Assembly (NCBI RefSeq): GCF_007992095.1 | Contig: NZ_BJZP01000003.1 | Location: 1 to 64,000, forward strand | Length of the DNA stretch: 64,000 bases | Direction of reading: 5' to 3' | Source: Paenirhizobium naphthalenivorans | GTDB taxonomy: Bacteria > Pseudomonadota > Alphaproteobacteria > Rhizobiales > Rhizobiaceae | Shown here: positions 13,044-23,331 of the stretch, in pieces | Layout: every line of letters begins with the position of its first letter | Position numbering within the stretch: the stretch's first letter is position 1 | Translations under genes and position numbers: made by a program | The notes under the pieces: generated by a model | The model's database searches: none | The model's input: the letters and a program-made list of their open reading frames with translations, nothing else | What the model was told of the DNA's origin: nothing

Positions 13044-13972
13044 ATGTTCACCCCGGCCTTTTTCAGCATCTTCCGACGCTCTTCGAGCTTCACCAGACGG
13101 CGCGCCTGCGCTTCCGGCGTCAGCTGGATGGCGGTGCGGTCGGGCAGACGAAGATCGACGGCGGTAATGTCACGCGACAGAAGTTGCTCCTCCGCATCGA
13201 GACGCGAGAGCTTTTCGAGCGCGACCGCGATACCTTCTTCAGGCAGCTTTACGACAACGCCGTTGTCGAGATGGATATCCCACCGACGTCCGGCGATCCG
13301 CACGAAGGCCTTCACCCGCGAAGCGATCTGCGGAAACTTCGAAAAGTCGGCCTCGACGGCGGCCGCAGCGGTCTCGGCGTCGCGGCCAACAAAAAGCGGC
13401 AGCGATGAATATTTATTGTCGCGCAGCGGCGCGATGACACTGCCGGACTTTTCGATCAGAGAGAGCTCGGTGCCATGCTGCCAGATGCCGTAGGCCTGCC
13501 GCTCACGCAGCACCACCTCGACTGCACGTGGATAAACCTTGCGAACTTCGGCCGATTCAACCCAAGGAAGACCCGCGAGCGCCGCACGGGCCGAGGCAAT
13601 ATCAAGACCGAGCAGACTGGTCGAACCATCGAGACCGAGAAGCTGAAGAATATCGATCTCCGAGGTATGCTCATTGCCGGAGACATGAATATCTTCGACC
13701 GCGAAACCCGCACCGGTCGTCACCGCCTGGACGACAGCCGGACCATGACCGCCAACAACGATGCCGCAGAGCGCGACAGCCGAGTAGAATCCAGCCAACG
13801 AGAGCTTTCCAGCATGCGCCGGAATGGCGACCCGGCCGGAACACAGACTAACCACGAAACGCACGACGCGACGCATCGGCCGAGGCAGAACACGCCCCTC
13901 ACCGGCAGAAGCGGAGACAGCACCGAAGCGCGCCCCCATATCCGCAGATCTATCGCCGTTCACCGCAAACAA
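13040..13972 (-). CDS. ftsQ: Cell division protein FtsQ (probable TTG start)
   Basis: Inner-membrane division protein that links early and late divisome parts. It has a cytoplasmic Arg-rich tail, one membrane segment (near [19 protein letters not shown]), a POTRA domain beginning [16 protein letters not shown], and a beta-rich C-terminal domain. The frame is open to an ATG at 13993, but I prefer TTG at 13972. A GGAGG lies 7 bases before it, and the resulting start, read as MFAVNGDRS, gives 310 residues. Both choices overlap the end of ddl (13 or 34 bases). Neighbours and order are the standard ddl-ftsQ-ftsA-ftsZ. Confidence 0.9.
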   Translation of the reverse strand: MFAVNGDRSADMGARFGAVSASAGEGRVLPRPMRRVVRFVVSLCSGRVAIPAHAGKLSLAGFYSAVALCGIVVGGHGPAVVQAVTTGAGFAVEDIHVSGNEHTSEIDILQLLGLDGSTSLLGLDIASARAALAGLPWVESAEVRKVYPRAVEVVLRERQAYGIWQHGTELSLIEKSGSVIAPLRDNKYSSLPLFVGRDAETAAAAVEADFSKFPQIASRVKAFVRIAGRRWDIHLDNGVVVKLPEEGIAVALEKLSRLDAEEQLLSRDITAVDLRLPDRTAIQLTPEAQARRLVKLEERRKMLKKAGVNI

Positions 13973-14889
13973 GACGCGTCCTCCACCATCCACCGAAGAA
14001 ACTCACCAAAAGCAAAGCCGGCATGAGCGGCCATTTCAGGCACCAGAGAGGTCGGAGTCATGCCCGGCTGGGTGTTGATCTCCAACCAGACAAGTTCACC
14101 ATCCTCGGAGAAACGATCGTCGTAACGGAAGTCCGAACGACTCACTCCGCGACACCCGATCGCCTCATGGGCCTTAAGGGCCAATGATTGTATTTTTTGG
14201 TAAATTTTCGGTGAAATTTCCGCCGGAAGCACATGCGAAGAGCCACCCGCGACATATTTGGAATCATAATCATAGAAGCTGTGCCCCTGAGGCACGATCT
14301 CGGTCACACCGAGCGCCTTGTCGCCCATGACGCCACAGGTCAGCTCGCGACCTGCCACATAGTGCTCGACCATGACGCGATCACCATAGCGCCAGTCGTT
14401 CGAGGCCAGAGACTGCGGTGGGTGAGCCATATCCTCACGCACAATCACAACACCGAAGCTCGAACCCTCGCGGACCGGTTTCACAACATACGGGGGCGAG
14501 ATCGGGTGCTCATTGCCGATGTCAAAACGCGACATGACCTTGGCCTCAGCGACCGGCACACCAGCATTGGCGGCAACGATCTTCGCCTGCCCCTTATCCA
14601 TGGCAAGAGCCGAAGCAAGCACACCGGAATGCGTGTAGGGGATCTGGAGATACTCCAGCACACCCTGAATGGTGCCATCCTCACCGAACGGCCCATGGAG
14701 AGCATTGAAAGCGACATCGGGACGAAGCTCAGCAAGCACCCGGCCGACATTGCGATCGACGTCGATACGCGTGACGCGATACCCAATCGCCTCAAGGGCC
14801 TCCGCACACGCCCCCCCGGAGGAAAGCGACACCGGCCGCTCAGACGAAAGCCCACCCATCAGGACAGCTACATGCTTGCCACTCATCAA
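13960..14889 (-). CDS. ddl: D-alanine--D-alanine ligase
   Basis: Joins two D-alanines with ATP to give the dipeptide that MurF adds to the peptidoglycan precursor. The 309-residue ATP-grasp enzyme shows [17 protein letters not shown] at the start, [15 protein letters not shown], the ATP-binding [13 protein letters not shown] and the metal/product site [16 protein letters not shown]. Starting at the first or second Met is equally plausible. The 222 bases upstream separate it from a diguanylate cyclase gene and hold a CtrA-like motif, so it may begin a ddl-ftsQ-ftsA unit. Confidence 0.96.
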   Translation of the reverse strand: MMSGKHVAVLMGGLSSERPVSLSSGGACAEALEAIGYRVTRIDVDRNVGRVLAELRPDVAFNALHGPFGEDGTIQGVLEYLQIPYTHSGVLASALAMDKGQAKIVAANAGVPVAEAKVMSRFDIGNEHPISPPYVVKPVREGSSFGVVIVREDMAHPPQSLASNDWRYGDRVMVEHYVAGRELTCGVMGDKALGVTEIVPQGHSFYDYDSKYVAGGSSHVLPAEISPKIYQKIQSLALKAHEAIGCRGVSRSDFRYDDRFSEDGELVWLEINTQPGMTPTSLVPEMAAHAGFAFGEFLRWMVEDASCLR

Positions 14890-14976
14890 CGCCCCCGCAC
14901 ATCGCGAACCGACTACCGGACACTGGCGCCGACGAACTCATCCAGAGAGGCGCTGTCCTTTGCATCAGTTAGACGA

Positions 14977-15000
14977 CATTAAGGTTAATGAAGTGTTTAC
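14977..15000 (-). promoter_or_regulatory. CtrA-like motif and short inverted repeat upstream of ddl
   Basis: TTAA-N7-TTTAC at 14985-15000 (plus-strand reading) differs at one base from the CtrA consensus TTAA-N7-TTAAC. It overlaps the inverted repeat CATTAA-GG-TTAATG (14977-14990). The pair lies 90-110 bases before the ddl start. CtrA controls division genes in alphaproteobacteria, so a cell-cycle input here is reasonable, but this rests on motif resemblance only. Confidence 0.4.
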
Positions 15001-15111
15001 TTTTATTAACCGGGCGCGTCAGCCGACGGATTTTTTGACGGAAACGGCGAGAAACTCTCCGCGTAAAGCCCTGAGACGAATAGACTTTATGGCTTTTCTG
15101 CGGCAAGAGCC

Positions 15112-15966
15112 TTAGCCGGCAAGCCGAGCGCCTGCAGAGAGGACGAGAGCCTTCGGCATGACGATCTCACCATTCGCCAGCGAGTCGATGTCGCGGTGGC
15201 GCACAATCCTGTCGCGCCCGCTCGCCTTGGCGACATAGAGTGCGCGATCGGCTTCGGAGAAGATCTCATTGAAGCTGCGGCCGTGGGGCAAATCAGCGAT
15301 CCCACCCGAGATGGTCACACTCACACGCTTCGCCCCACACGGGATTTCAAGTGCTGCGACCCGTTCACGCACTTGCTCGACACGTTCGGCGATGCTTTCC
15401 ACCCTTGCGCTCGACCACAGTACGGCGAACTCCTCCCCGCCAATGCGGGCGCAGACCTCATCTTGCGTAAAGCCCGCCCGGATGACGTCGGCCACCGCGG
15501 CAATGACGTCATCCCCAACCGAATGGCCAAAGGTGTCGTTGATCGCCTTGAAACGGTCTATGTCGAAAAGAACGAGCGAAGCATCGCCGCCTGCATCGTT
15601 GAACGCCCGCTGGAATGCCCGGCGGTTGAGCAAGCCGGACAACATGTCGATCCGGCTGATCCGTTCGAACTCGGCGCGAGAGACTGCAAGATCATAGACC
15701 GCGAAACCGACTACGGAATAGGCTACAACTGCAACCATGAATGAAACCGGCGGAGTCAGCACTGTGGCGATGACCAGAGCGGGCCAAAGATCGTAGGGGA
15801 GCAGACCGAGGGAAACCAGACCAAGGTGGGCACAGATGTTCATGCCATAGGCCAGCATGGCGATCTTCGCCGCCATCCAAACGGCGCGAGAAACCACCGC
15901 GCGGCGGCTGGAGAACTCGCCGAGCGTCAACTGGCGGACAATCCAGTTCTTCGTTGCATCTCTCAT
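15112..15966 (-). CDS. Membrane-bound GGDEF diguanylate cyclase
   Basis: Likely makes the second messenger cyclic di-GMP from GTP. The 284-residue protein has two or three hydrophobic segments (about residues 28-56 and 62-92) with no recognisable sensor domain. A GGDEF domain (about 103-265) follows, with RIDMLSGLLNRRAF, FDIDRFKAINDTFGH and an intact GGEEF active site at 176-180. The residues where an RxxD inhibitory site would sit read TQDE, so feedback inhibition by product is probably absent. It lies between murB and ddl in the wall/division cluster with gaps of 156 and 222 bases, so it may be a separate unit. A terminator-like hairpin after murB supports that. Confidence 0.9.
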   Translation of the reverse strand: MRDATKNWIVRQLTLGEFSSRRAVVSRAVWMAAKIAMLAYGMNICAHLGLVSLGLLPYDLWPALVIATVLTPPVSFMVAVVAYSVVGFAVYDLAVSRAEFERISRIDMLSGLLNRRAFQRAFNDAGGDASLVLFDIDRFKAINDTFGHSVGDDVIAAVADVIRAGFTQDEVCARIGGEEFAVLWSSARVESIAERVEQVRERVAALEIPCGAKRVSVTISGGIADLPHGRSFNEIFSEADRALYVAKASGRDRIVRHRDIDSLANGEIVMPKALVLSAGARLAG

Positions 15967-16088
15967 AAGCGTCTCCGGAAACCCGCAAAATCATAGGCGG
16001 AGTCGCTTAACAATTTGACATGCGTTCAAGTCGCGAGCGGTTTGCACCGCGACGGTCATCCAAACGCAAGGACTACTGTATGGAAACG

Positions 16089-16113
16089 AAAAGAAGCGGG
16101 TCTTGCCCGCTTC
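16089..16113 (-). terminator. Terminator after murB
   Basis: On the minus strand an 8-base stem (GAAGCGGG with CCCGCTTC) and a 5-base loop are followed by TTTTCGTTT, 10 bases beyond the murB stop. It would end the mur block before the diguanylate cyclase gene. Confidence 0.65.
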
Positions 16114-16122
16114 CTCTCAACC

Positions 16123-17097
16123 CTATTCGGTCGTCACTCCGAGGAACGGCTTGACCTCGCGACCGGGCATGAAGATACCGAGACGCTTGATTTCCCAATC
16201 GAGCTTGATCCCGGAATGTTCAAATACGCGCTGGCGTACGGTTTCGCCAAGATATTCGAGATCATAGGCTGTGGCATGGCCAATATTGATCATGAAATTG
16301 CAGTGCAAGGACGACATCTGCGCGCCCCCGATCATCAGACCACGGCAGCCGGCCTGGTCAATCAGTTCCCAGGCCGAATGGCCCGCCGGGTTCTTGAATG
16401 TCGAGCCGCCAGTCTTTTCCTTGACCGGCTGTACAGTCTCGCGATGGTGCCGCACGGCGTCCATATCAGTGCGAATCTGAGCCTTGTCGCCAGCATAGCC
16501 CTCAAACAGAGCACTGGTGAAAATCAGTCCTTCCGGCGCGGACGAATGGCGGTAGCTGTAACCCATATCCGCCTTGGTCAATACATGGATATTGCCCTTG
16601 CGGTCGACGGCCTCGACCTCCACCAGCCGTTCGGCGGTTTCGCCGCCATTGGCGCCGGCATTCATGCGCACCGCGCCACCGATCGAACCGGGAATGCCGT
16701 AGTAGAAGTGGAAGCCACCGATATTATGATCCATCGCCATGGCGGCGATATGCTTGTCCGGGCAAATCGCGCCGGCGCGGATCCGGTTTTCGCCGGCAAG
16801 CTCGACCTGACCAAACCCCTTGGCAGAAAGGCGCACGACAACGCCCGGAATACCACCATCGCGGACGAGTAGATTGGAGCCGACGCCGACCACGGTCAAC
16901 GGCACCTCCTCGGGCAGAAGCTTCAGAAAAGTGACGAGATCGTCCGTGTCATGCGGCTGGAACATCAGCTCTGCAAGACCGCCCGCCTGGAACCATGTCA
17001 CCCGGTCCATCGGCGCATTGGGCGTCAGACGTCCGCGCAACTGATCTACACCCGGCCCCAGCGAGGCCAGTAGCTTTTCCCCATCCACTTGCTTCAT
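16123..17097 (-). CDS. murB: UDP-N-acetylmuramate dehydrogenase MurB
   Basis: FAD enzyme that reduces UDP-GlcNAc-enolpyruvate with NADPH to UDP-N-acetylmuramate. The start at 17097 ([10 protein letters not shown]) overlaps the murC stop as TAATG; the frame is open 17 codons further, inside murC, which is less likely. The 324-residue protein has the FAD-binding [17 protein letters not shown], then [22 protein letters not shown] and the C-terminal GGSTFKNP and [13 protein letters not shown]. It is a type I MurB of normal length. Coupled translation with murC is probable. Confidence 0.95.
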   Translation of the reverse strand: MKQVDGEKLLASLGPGVDQLRGRLTPNAPMDRVTWFQAGGLAELMFQPHDTDDLVTFLKLLPEEVPLTVVGVGSNLLVRDGGIPGVVVRLSAKGFGQVELAGENRIRAGAICPDKHIAAMAMDHNIGGFHFYYGIPGSIGGAVRMNAGANGGETAERLVEVEAVDRKGNIHVLTKADMGYSYRHSSAPEGLIFTSALFEGYAGDKAQIRTDMDAVRHHRETVQPVKEKTGGSTFKNPAGHSAWELIDQAGCRGLMIGGAQMSSLHCNFMINIGHATAYDLEYLGETVRQRVFEHSGIKLDWEIKRLGIFMPGREVKPFLGVTTE

Positions 17098-18509
17098 TAC
17101 GACTTTCCCGACAATGCTTCCAATTCCCGCGGCAAGGCTGCCGCCCATTGGGTAATGTTACCCGCACCCAACAGAATCACAAAATCGCCCGGTTGGGCAA
17201 TGCCCGCAACGATCGGTGCAAGCTGATCGGGCGATGCCAGATAACGCGCATCGCGGTGTCCGCCGGAGCGAATCCGCTCGACCAGGGCCTCGGCGTTGGC
17301 GCCCTCGATCGGATCCTCGCCCGCCGCATAGACCGGCGCGAGCATCAGCGTGTCGGCATCATTGAAGCAGTTGGCGAAATCCTCAAACAGGCTCGAAAGT
17401 CGAGAATAGCGGTGCGGCTGGTGGACAGCGATAATCCGCCCCTTGCATGCCTCGCGCGCCGCCTTCAACACCGCCTTGATCTCAACCGGATGATGACCGT
17501 AATCGTCAAATATCTGCACGCCATTCCACTCACCAGTAAGGGTGAAACGACGCTTGACGCCACCAAAGGACGAAAGTCCCTTGCGGATCGCCTCCTCGGC
17601 AATATCGAGGCGGTTGGCGACTGCGATCGCGGCGCAGGCGTTGGCGATATTGTGACGACCAGGCATGGGCAGCCTCAGGTCCTTGAAATTGAACACCCGA
17701 CCGGTGCGGCGGCGGCGGATCTCCACGTCGAAGATCGAATGCGTGCCCTCGAGGCGGACATTCGAATAGCGTACGTCCGCCTGGGGGTTCTCGCCATAGG
17801 TGATGACCTTACGGTCCTCGATCCGACCGACCAGCGCCTGCACTTCGGGATGGTCGAGGCACATCACGCCGAATCCGTAGAACGGCACGTTCTCGACGAA
17901 TTGGCGGAAAGCGGCGCGGACCGCGTCGAAATTACCGTAATGGTCGAGATGTTCGGGGTCGATATTGGTGACAATCGCCACTTCGGCCGGAAGTTTGAGG
18001 AAGGTGCCGTCCGACTCATCAGCCTCGACCACCATCCACTCGCCCTCACCCATGCGCGCATTGGTGCCGTAGGCGTTGATGATGCCGCCATTGATGACGG
18101 TCGGGTCGAGACCGCCGGCGTCCAGTAGCGCCGCGACCATCGAGGTGGTCGTCGTCTTGCCGTGCGTGCCGCCAATGGCGATCGCGTTGCGGAAGCGCAT
18201 CAGCTCGGCGAGCATTTCGGCCCGGCGCACGATCGGCAACAGCTTCTCGCGGGCAGCGACCAGCTCCGGATTGCCCTTCTTGATCGCGGTGGAAACCACG
18301 ACGACCTCGGCTTCGCCAAGGTTCTCGGCCTTGTGGCCAACGAAAACCTCAATGCCCTTGGCACGCAAGCGCTGAACATTGGCGCCATCGGCCTGGTCCG
18401 AACCCTGGACCCGATGGCCGAGATTGTGCAGCACTTCGGCAATGCCACTCATCCCGATCCCACCGATACCGATGAAATGGACGAGCCCGATGGACGTCGG
18501 CATTTTCAT
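17097..18509 (-). CDS. murC: UDP-N-acetylmuramate--L-alanine ligase MurC
   Basis: Adds L-alanine to UDP-MurNAc using ATP, the first peptide step of the precursor. The 470-residue Mur ligase has the N-terminal Rossmann-like [15 protein letters not shown], the P-loop GTHGKTT at residues 113-119, the central EADESDGTF and the C-terminal [10 protein letters not shown] and HQPHRYSR. It overlaps murG by four bases (ATGA) and murB by one, inside a tightly packed mur block. Confidence 0.97.
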   Translation of the reverse strand: MKMPTSIGLVHFIGIGGIGMSGIAEVLHNLGHRVQGSDQADGANVQRLRAKGIEVFVGHKAENLGEAEVVVVSTAIKKGNPELVAAREKLLPIVRRAEMLAELMRFRNAIAIGGTHGKTTTTSMVAALLDAGGLDPTVINGGIINAYGTNARMGEGEWMVVEADESDGTFLKLPAEVAIVTNIDPEHLDHYGNFDAVRAAFRQFVENVPFYGFGVMCLDHPEVQALVGRIEDRKVITYGENPQADVRYSNVRLEGTHSIFDVEIRRRRTGRVFNFKDLRLPMPGRHNIANACAAIAVANRLDIAEEAIRKGLSSFGGVKRRFTLTGEWNGVQIFDDYGHHPVEIKAVLKAAREACKGRIIAVHQPHRYSRLSSLFEDFANCFNDADTLMLAPVYAAGEDPIEGANAEALVERIRSGGHRDARYLASPDQLAPIVAGIAQPGDFVILLGAGNITQWAAALPRELEALSGKS

Positions 18510-19627
18510 GAATTGGTTCCCTTCGCGTGAGCAATATCCTTGCCTGCGGCAATAGCCTCAACGAGATCGGCGAGCAAGCGTGTTGCATCCGGCCTTCCGG
18601 CTGTTTTGGCCGCCGATGCAATCGTGGCAAGCCTATCCGGCTCCTGCATGGCGCTGCTCAACAGCTGCGCCAATCGTTCGGGCGAAAGCTCCGACTGGGC
18701 AATGACGCTCGCGCCACCCGCCGCCGCAAGGGCCGCCGCATTGGCCGCCTGATCGTGGTCGAGGGCGTAGGGATAAGGCACGAGGATCGAAGGCCGACCG
18801 ATCACGGACAGTTCGGACACAGTCGAGGCGCCGGAGCGGCAAATCACCAGATGAGCGGCCGCGATGCGCGCCGCCATATCGTTGAAGAAGGGGGAGACTT
18901 CGGCCGGAACCCCTAGCTTCTCGTAAAGGTCCTTGACCTTCCGCTCGTCCTCCGGCCGCGCCTGCTGTGTAACCGACAGGCGGCGCCTCAGTGCCTTGTC
19001 CATCAGCGCGATGGCATCAGGCAGCGCGGAGGAGAAGAACTGCGCACCCTGGCTGCCGCCGAACACGACAAGTCGGAACGGATGACCCGGCTGCGAAGGC
19101 GCATAGGGCACGGATGAGGCCGCAATCACGGCGGGGCGTACGGGATTGCCGGTCACCACCGTCTTGTCGGCAAAGGTCCCGCCTTCGGGCAGGAAGCCGC
19201 CGACGATCGCCTTGACCCGCGAGGCCAGCGCCTTGTTGGCACGGCCCATCACCGCATTCTGTTCGTGCACCAGCGTCGGCACACCAAGCCCGGCGGCGGC
19301 CCACAATGGCGGCAGCGTGGGATAGCCGCCGAAACCGACCACCGCCATCGGCTTCAACTGGCGGATCAACTGCTTTGCCTGACGATAGCCTTTCCACAGC
19401 GCAAGCAGCGCCTTGGAGACAGCGATCGGGCTCTTCGAGCCGATGGTCGCGGAAGCGACCGTGTGGATCGCATCGGCCGGGAACATGCCGGCATAACGCT
19501 CGGCGCGGCTGTCTGTCACCAGATGCACGGCATAGCCGCGCTCGGCGAGCAGGTGACCCAGCGCCTCGGCCGGAAAGAGATGGCCGCCGGTACCACCGGC
19601 AGCCAGCAGGATAACGCCTTTGGCCAT
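18506..19627 (-). CDS. murG: Lipid II synthase MurG (GlcNAc transferase)
   Basis: Transfers GlcNAc from UDP-GlcNAc to lipid I on the inner face of the membrane to make lipid II. The 373-residue GT28 enzyme shows the N-terminal [10 protein letters not shown] loop, [10 protein letters not shown], the linker [12 protein letters not shown], and the UDP-sugar site around [10 protein letters not shown] and [10 protein letters not shown]. Its end overlaps the murC start by four bases, and it follows ftsW by 6 bases. Confidence 0.96.
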   Translation of the reverse strand: MAKGVILLAAGGTGGHLFPAEALGHLLAERGYAVHLVTDSRAERYAGMFPADAIHTVASATIGSKSPIAVSKALLALWKGYRQAKQLIRQLKPMAVVGFGGYPTLPPLWAAAGLGVPTLVHEQNAVMGRANKALASRVKAIVGGFLPEGGTFADKTVVTGNPVRPAVIAASSVPYAPSQPGHPFRLVVFGGSQGAQFFSSALPDAIALMDKALRRRLSVTQQARPEDERKVKDLYEKLGVPAEVSPFFNDMAARIAAAHLVICRSGASTVSELSVIGRPSILVPYPYALDHDQAANAAALAAAGGASVIAQSELSPERLAQLLSSAMQEPDRLATIASAAKTAGRPDATRLLADLVEAIAAGKDIAHAKGTNS

Positions 19628-19633
19628 GATCTC

Positions 19634-20788
19634 TTACTCCGCCGGAACGCTGTGGGCGGCACGAAACAAACTGCGTTCCTGGGCTCGTTTTTCAGGCCGC
19701 CGACGCGTCAGGGCCAGGATGAAACCAGCGGTCACACAGATCGCGATCATTGATGAGCCGCCGTAGGAGATCAGCGGCAGCGTCATGCCTTTGGCCGGCA
19801 GCAACTCAAGATTGACGCCGATATTGATCATCGACTGGATGCCGATCAGCAGCACCAGACCAGCCACAGCAAAACGGTTGAAGTCGTTGCGCTCCTTGTA
19901 GGCGTGGCTCAGGCCGCGGATGACCAGGAAAGCGAAGATCGACACCAGAACCATGCAGAAGAAGATGCCGAATTCCTCCGCAGCGACGGAGAAGATGAAG
20001 TCAGTATGACTATCGGGAATGATCCGTTTGACGATCCCCTCGCCCGGCCCCTGGCCGAACCAGTCGCCGCGGATGATCGCCTGACGGGCGGTATCGACCT
20101 GGAAGGTGTCCCCCTCCCCGGTCAGGAAGCGGTCGATACGGCCGGCGACGTGCGGCAAGGTCAGATATGCACCGAACACGCCTGCGACACCGATGCCACC
20201 GAGCAGGGTGATCCACAGCCAAGGCATGCCCGCCATGAAGAACATCCCACCCCAGACGGCGGAGGTCAGAATGGTCTGCCCCAAGTCAGGCTGCGAGACG
20301 AGCAGAGCCGCGACGATCCCAAACAGGATGATGGCGAAGAGATTACCGGGAATTTCCGGCTGGCGCGCATGTTCGGCGAACAACCAGGCGCAGATCACGA
20401 CGAAGGCCGGCTTCATGAATTCCGACGGCTGGATCGAAAGTCCGGCGATGGTGATCCAGCGCCGGGCGCCCTTGACCTCCACACCAAAAAACAGTGCGGC
20501 CACCATCATTAGCAGCGAAACCGCCAGGATGACCATGGCCGTACGGCGCACCTGACGCGGTGTCAGAAAGGAAAGCCCGATCATCACGCCAAGCGCCGGC
20601 AGCATGAAAGCCGCGTGGCGCTTGACGAAATGGAAACTGTCGAGATTGAGGCGCTCAGCAACGGCGGGCGAGGCCGCGAAGGAGAGCATGAAGCCGATCC
20701 CCATCAGAAGGATGAAGGTGATCATGAATACGCGGTCGATCGTCCAGAACCAGTCGGCGACCGGGCCTCTCTCCACACGGCTTACCAT
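19634..20788 (-). CDS. ftsW: SEDS peptidoglycan polymerase FtsW
   Basis: Multi-span membrane glycosyltransferase that polymerises lipid II at the division septum with FtsI. The 384-residue protein has about ten hydrophobic segments. SEDS family phrases include FHFVKRHAAFML, QPSEFMKPA, QPDLGQT, AEEFGIFFCM and LPLISYGGSSMIA. The last 25 residues are a basic, cytoplasmic tail. murD ends one base upstream, so the two are co-transcribed. Confidence 0.95.
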   Translation of the reverse strand: MVSRVERGPVADWFWTIDRVFMITFILLMGIGFMLSFAASPAVAERLNLDSFHFVKRHAAFMLPALGVMIGLSFLTPRQVRRTAMVILAVSLLMMVAALFFGVEVKGARRWITIAGLSIQPSEFMKPAFVVICAWLFAEHARQPEIPGNLFAIILFGIVAALLVSQPDLGQTILTSAVWGGMFFMAGMPWLWITLLGGIGVAGVFGAYLTLPHVAGRIDRFLTGEGDTFQVDTARQAIIRGDWFGQGPGEGIVKRIIPDSHTDFIFSVAAEEFGIFFCMVLVSIFAFLVIRGLSHAYKERNDFNRFAVAGLVLLIGIQSMINIGVNLELLPAKGMTLPLISYGGSSMIAICVTAGFILALTRRRPEKRAQERSLFRAAHSVPAE

Positions 20789-20789
20789 G

Positions 20790-22199
20790 TCAGTTGCCTC
20801 CTGTTGGCACGTCGACCAGCATCGTTACACCGTCGAGGGCCGCGACGTGACCAACGAAGGCATCACCTCTGACTTCAAAGTTCTTGTACTGGTCGAAGCT
20901 TGCGCAAGCCGGGGATAGCATCACGGCAACCGGATTTTCTTCCGCTGCCGTATCGGCTGCTGCGTGAGCCACGGCCTGGGCGAGCGTACCCGAGATCTCG
21001 TAAGGCACGGCAGTGCCCAGCGTCGCGGCGAAGGCGGACGCCGCCTCACCGATCAGATAGGCCTTGACGATCCGCGGGAAAAGAGGCGCAAGGCTTGCGA
21101 TCCCGCCTTCCTTCGGAAGGCCGCCGGCAATCCAGTAAATCCGCTCGTAGCTCGACAGCGCAGGCGCCGCCGCCTCGGCATTGGTCGCCTTCGAATCGTT
21201 GACGAACACGACGTTGCCACGCCTGCCGACCGGCTGCATCCGGTGCTTGAGGCCGGCGAAGGATTTCAACCCGGCCCTCACCTCATCCGGCGAAACGCCA
21301 ACGGTGAGGCACGCGGCAATCGCCGCCGCCGCGTTCTGCGCATTGTGCGCGCCGCGCAAGGTCTGGATACCGTTGAGATCGGCAATGACCGATGCCCCTC
21401 CGCCATGGGCCTCGATGATCCGATGTCCGTCGTTATAAAAACCGTCAGCGAGCGGCTGGCGCTTGGAGATGCGCGTAACCGTACCGCCGGCCCGCTCCAC
21501 GCGGTCGGCAATCAGTTCCGAGTAGCTGTCGTCCACGCCGATGACGGCCGTGCCGCTGCCGGCGACCAGCCGCTCCTTGACGTCGGCATAGTGCTGGATG
21601 GTGCCGTGGCGATCGAGATGGTCGGGCGTCACGTTGAGCAGGATGCCAGCGGTCGGATCAAGCGTCGGCGACAGGTCGATCTGGTAGGACGAGCACTCGA
21701 CGACGAAGAAACGGCCGGCCTTCGGCGGATCCAGCGTCAGCACGGCCCGGCCTATATTGCCGCCAAGCTGCGTGTCACGGCCGGACGACTGAAGAATGTG
21801 GGCGATCAATGCCGTCGTGGTCGACTTGCCGTTGGTGCCGGTAATGGCAATGAACGGGCAATCAGGCGCATGCGCCCGACGTTCGCGCGCGAAGATCTCG
21901 ACATCACCGATAACCTCTATGCCTTCGGCCTTCGCCAGATCGACAGACCAGTGCGGTTTCGGGTGAGTGAGCGGCACGCCCGGCGAAAGCACCAGCGTCG
22001 AGACAGACTTCCAGTCGATGCCACGCAGGTCTTGGGTCGAAATGCCCTCAGCCCTGGCCTTGGCGACGCTGTCGGGATTATCGTCCCAGCAGACCACGTC
22101 GGCACCGCCGGCCACCAGCGATTTCGCGGTGGCGAGGCCCGAGCCGCCGAGACCGAATAACGCGACCTGTTTGCCTTTGAAGGTGGTTGCCGGAATCAT
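20790..22199 (-). CDS. murD: UDP-N-acetylmuramoylalanine--D-glutamate ligase MurD
   Basis: Adds D-glutamate to UDP-MurNAc-L-Ala with ATP. The 469-residue Mur ligase has [13 protein letters not shown] at the N terminus, SPGVPLTHP, the P-loop [24 protein letters not shown] in the central domain and NDSKATN in the C-terminal domain. It is slightly longer than the E. coli enzyme, as usual in rhizobia. It lies 7 bases after mraY and 1 base before ftsW. Confidence 0.96.
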   Translation of the reverse strand: MIPATTFKGKQVALFGLGGSGLATAKSLVAGGADVVCWDDNPDSVAKARAEGISTQDLRGIDWKSVSTLVLSPGVPLTHPKPHWSVDLAKAEGIEVIGDVEIFARERRAHAPDCPFIAITGTNGKSTTTALIAHILQSSGRDTQLGGNIGRAVLTLDPPKAGRFFVVECSSYQIDLSPTLDPTAGILLNVTPDHLDRHGTIQHYADVKERLVAGSGTAVIGVDDSYSELIADRVERAGGTVTRISKRQPLADGFYNDGHRIIEAHGGGASVIADLNGIQTLRGAHNAQNAAAAIAACLTVGVSPDEVRAGLKSFAGLKHRMQPVGRRGNVVFVNDSKATNAEAAAPALSSYERIYWIAGGLPKEGGIASLAPLFPRIVKAYLIGEAASAFAATLGTAVPYEISGTLAQAVAHAAADTAAEENPVAVMLSPACASFDQYKNFEVRGDAFVGHVAALDGVTMLVDVPTGGN

Positions 22200-22206
22200 C
22201 TCCCCC

Positions 22207-23307
22207 TCACCTCAACTTGAGTGTCGAAAGGCCGAGCATGGCGAGGCCAACCGCGATGATCCAGAAACGGATCACCACCTGGCTTTCGGTCCAGCCGAGC
22301 TTTTCGAAATGGTGATGGATCGGCGCCATCAGGAAAACGCGCTTGCCGGTCAGCTTGAAATAGCCGACCTGGATGATGACCGACAGCGTCTCGGCGACAA
22401 ACAGGCCGCCGATGATCGCCATGACGATCTCATGCTTGGTGGCGACGGCAACGGAACCGATAAGCCCACCGAGCGCCAGCGACCCGGTGTCGCCCATGAA
22501 GATGGCGGCCGGCGGGGCGTTGAACCACAGGAATCCAAGGCCGGCCCCGATCACCGCCCCTAGCACCACTGCCAGTTCGCCTGTGCCGGGAACGAAATTG
22601 ATCTGCAGGTAGTTGGAGAAGACCGCGTTACCGGTGAGGTAGGCGATGATGCCGAAAGAAGCGGCCGCGATCATCACCGGCACGATGGCAAGCCCGTCGA
22701 GACCGTCCGTCAGATTGACCGCATTGCCGGCAGCAACGATGACGAAACCGCCGAAGACGATGAAGAACAATCCGAGGTCGATCGAGAAGTCCTTCAAGAA
22801 GGGAAAGGCAATCGACGAGCCGAACGTCGAACCCTGTGGTCCCGAGTTGAGCGCCGTCGTCATCATGAAATAGACGGCAATACCGGCGATGACGAACTCG
22901 AGGCCGAGGCGCGCCTTGCCCGAGAAACCCTTATCCGTCTGTTTGGTGACCTTGAGGTAGTCGTCATAGAAGCCAATCGCACCGAAACCGAGGGTAACGA
23001 GCAAGGTCGAGACAACATAGATGCTGGAGAGATCGGCCCATAAGAGCGACGACACGACGATACCGGCGAGGATCATCAACCCGCCCATCGTCGGCGTTCC
23101 CGCTTTCTTGAAATGGGTCTGAGGCCCATCGGCACGGATCGGTTGTCCCTTGCCCTGACGGACGCGGAGCGAAGCGATCATCGCCGGGCCGAAGAGGAAA
23201 ACGACCAGAGCGGAGGTAAGGAGCGCAGCTCCCGTGCGGAACGTGATGTAACGGAACAAATTGAAGAACTGAAATTTGTCCGCAAGTTCCACAAGCCAGA
23301 TCAGCAT
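22207..23307 (-). CDS. mraY: Phospho-N-acetylmuramoyl-pentapeptide transferase MraY
   Basis: Integral membrane enzyme that makes lipid I from UDP-MurNAc-pentapeptide and undecaprenyl phosphate. The start at 23307 ([10 protein letters not shown]) gives the standard 366 residues; a Met five codons upstream is also in frame. About ten membrane segments are visible, with the catalytic [32 protein letters not shown] and the His-rich loop HHHFEKLGW. Neighbours are murF and murD in the standard order. Confidence 0.96.
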   Translation of the reverse strand: MLIWLVELADKFQFFNLFRYITFRTGAALLTSALVVFLFGPAMIASLRVRQGKGQPIRADGPQTHFKKAGTPTMGGLMILAGIVVSSLLWADLSSIYVVSTLLVTLGFGAIGFYDDYLKVTKQTDKGFSGKARLGLEFVIAGIAVYFMMTTALNSGPQGSTFGSSIAFPFLKDFSIDLGLFFIVFGGFVIVAAGNAVNLTDGLDGLAIVPVMIAAASFGIIAYLTGNAVFSNYLQINFVPGTGELAVVLGAVIGAGLGFLWFNAPPAAIFMGDTGSLALGGLIGSVAVATKHEIVMAIIGGLFVAETLSVIIQVGYFKLTGKRVFLMAPIHHHFEKLGWTESQVVIRFWIIAVGLAMLGLSTLKLR

Positions 23308-23331
23308 TGGAGCCCTTTCCAAAAGCCCGGA

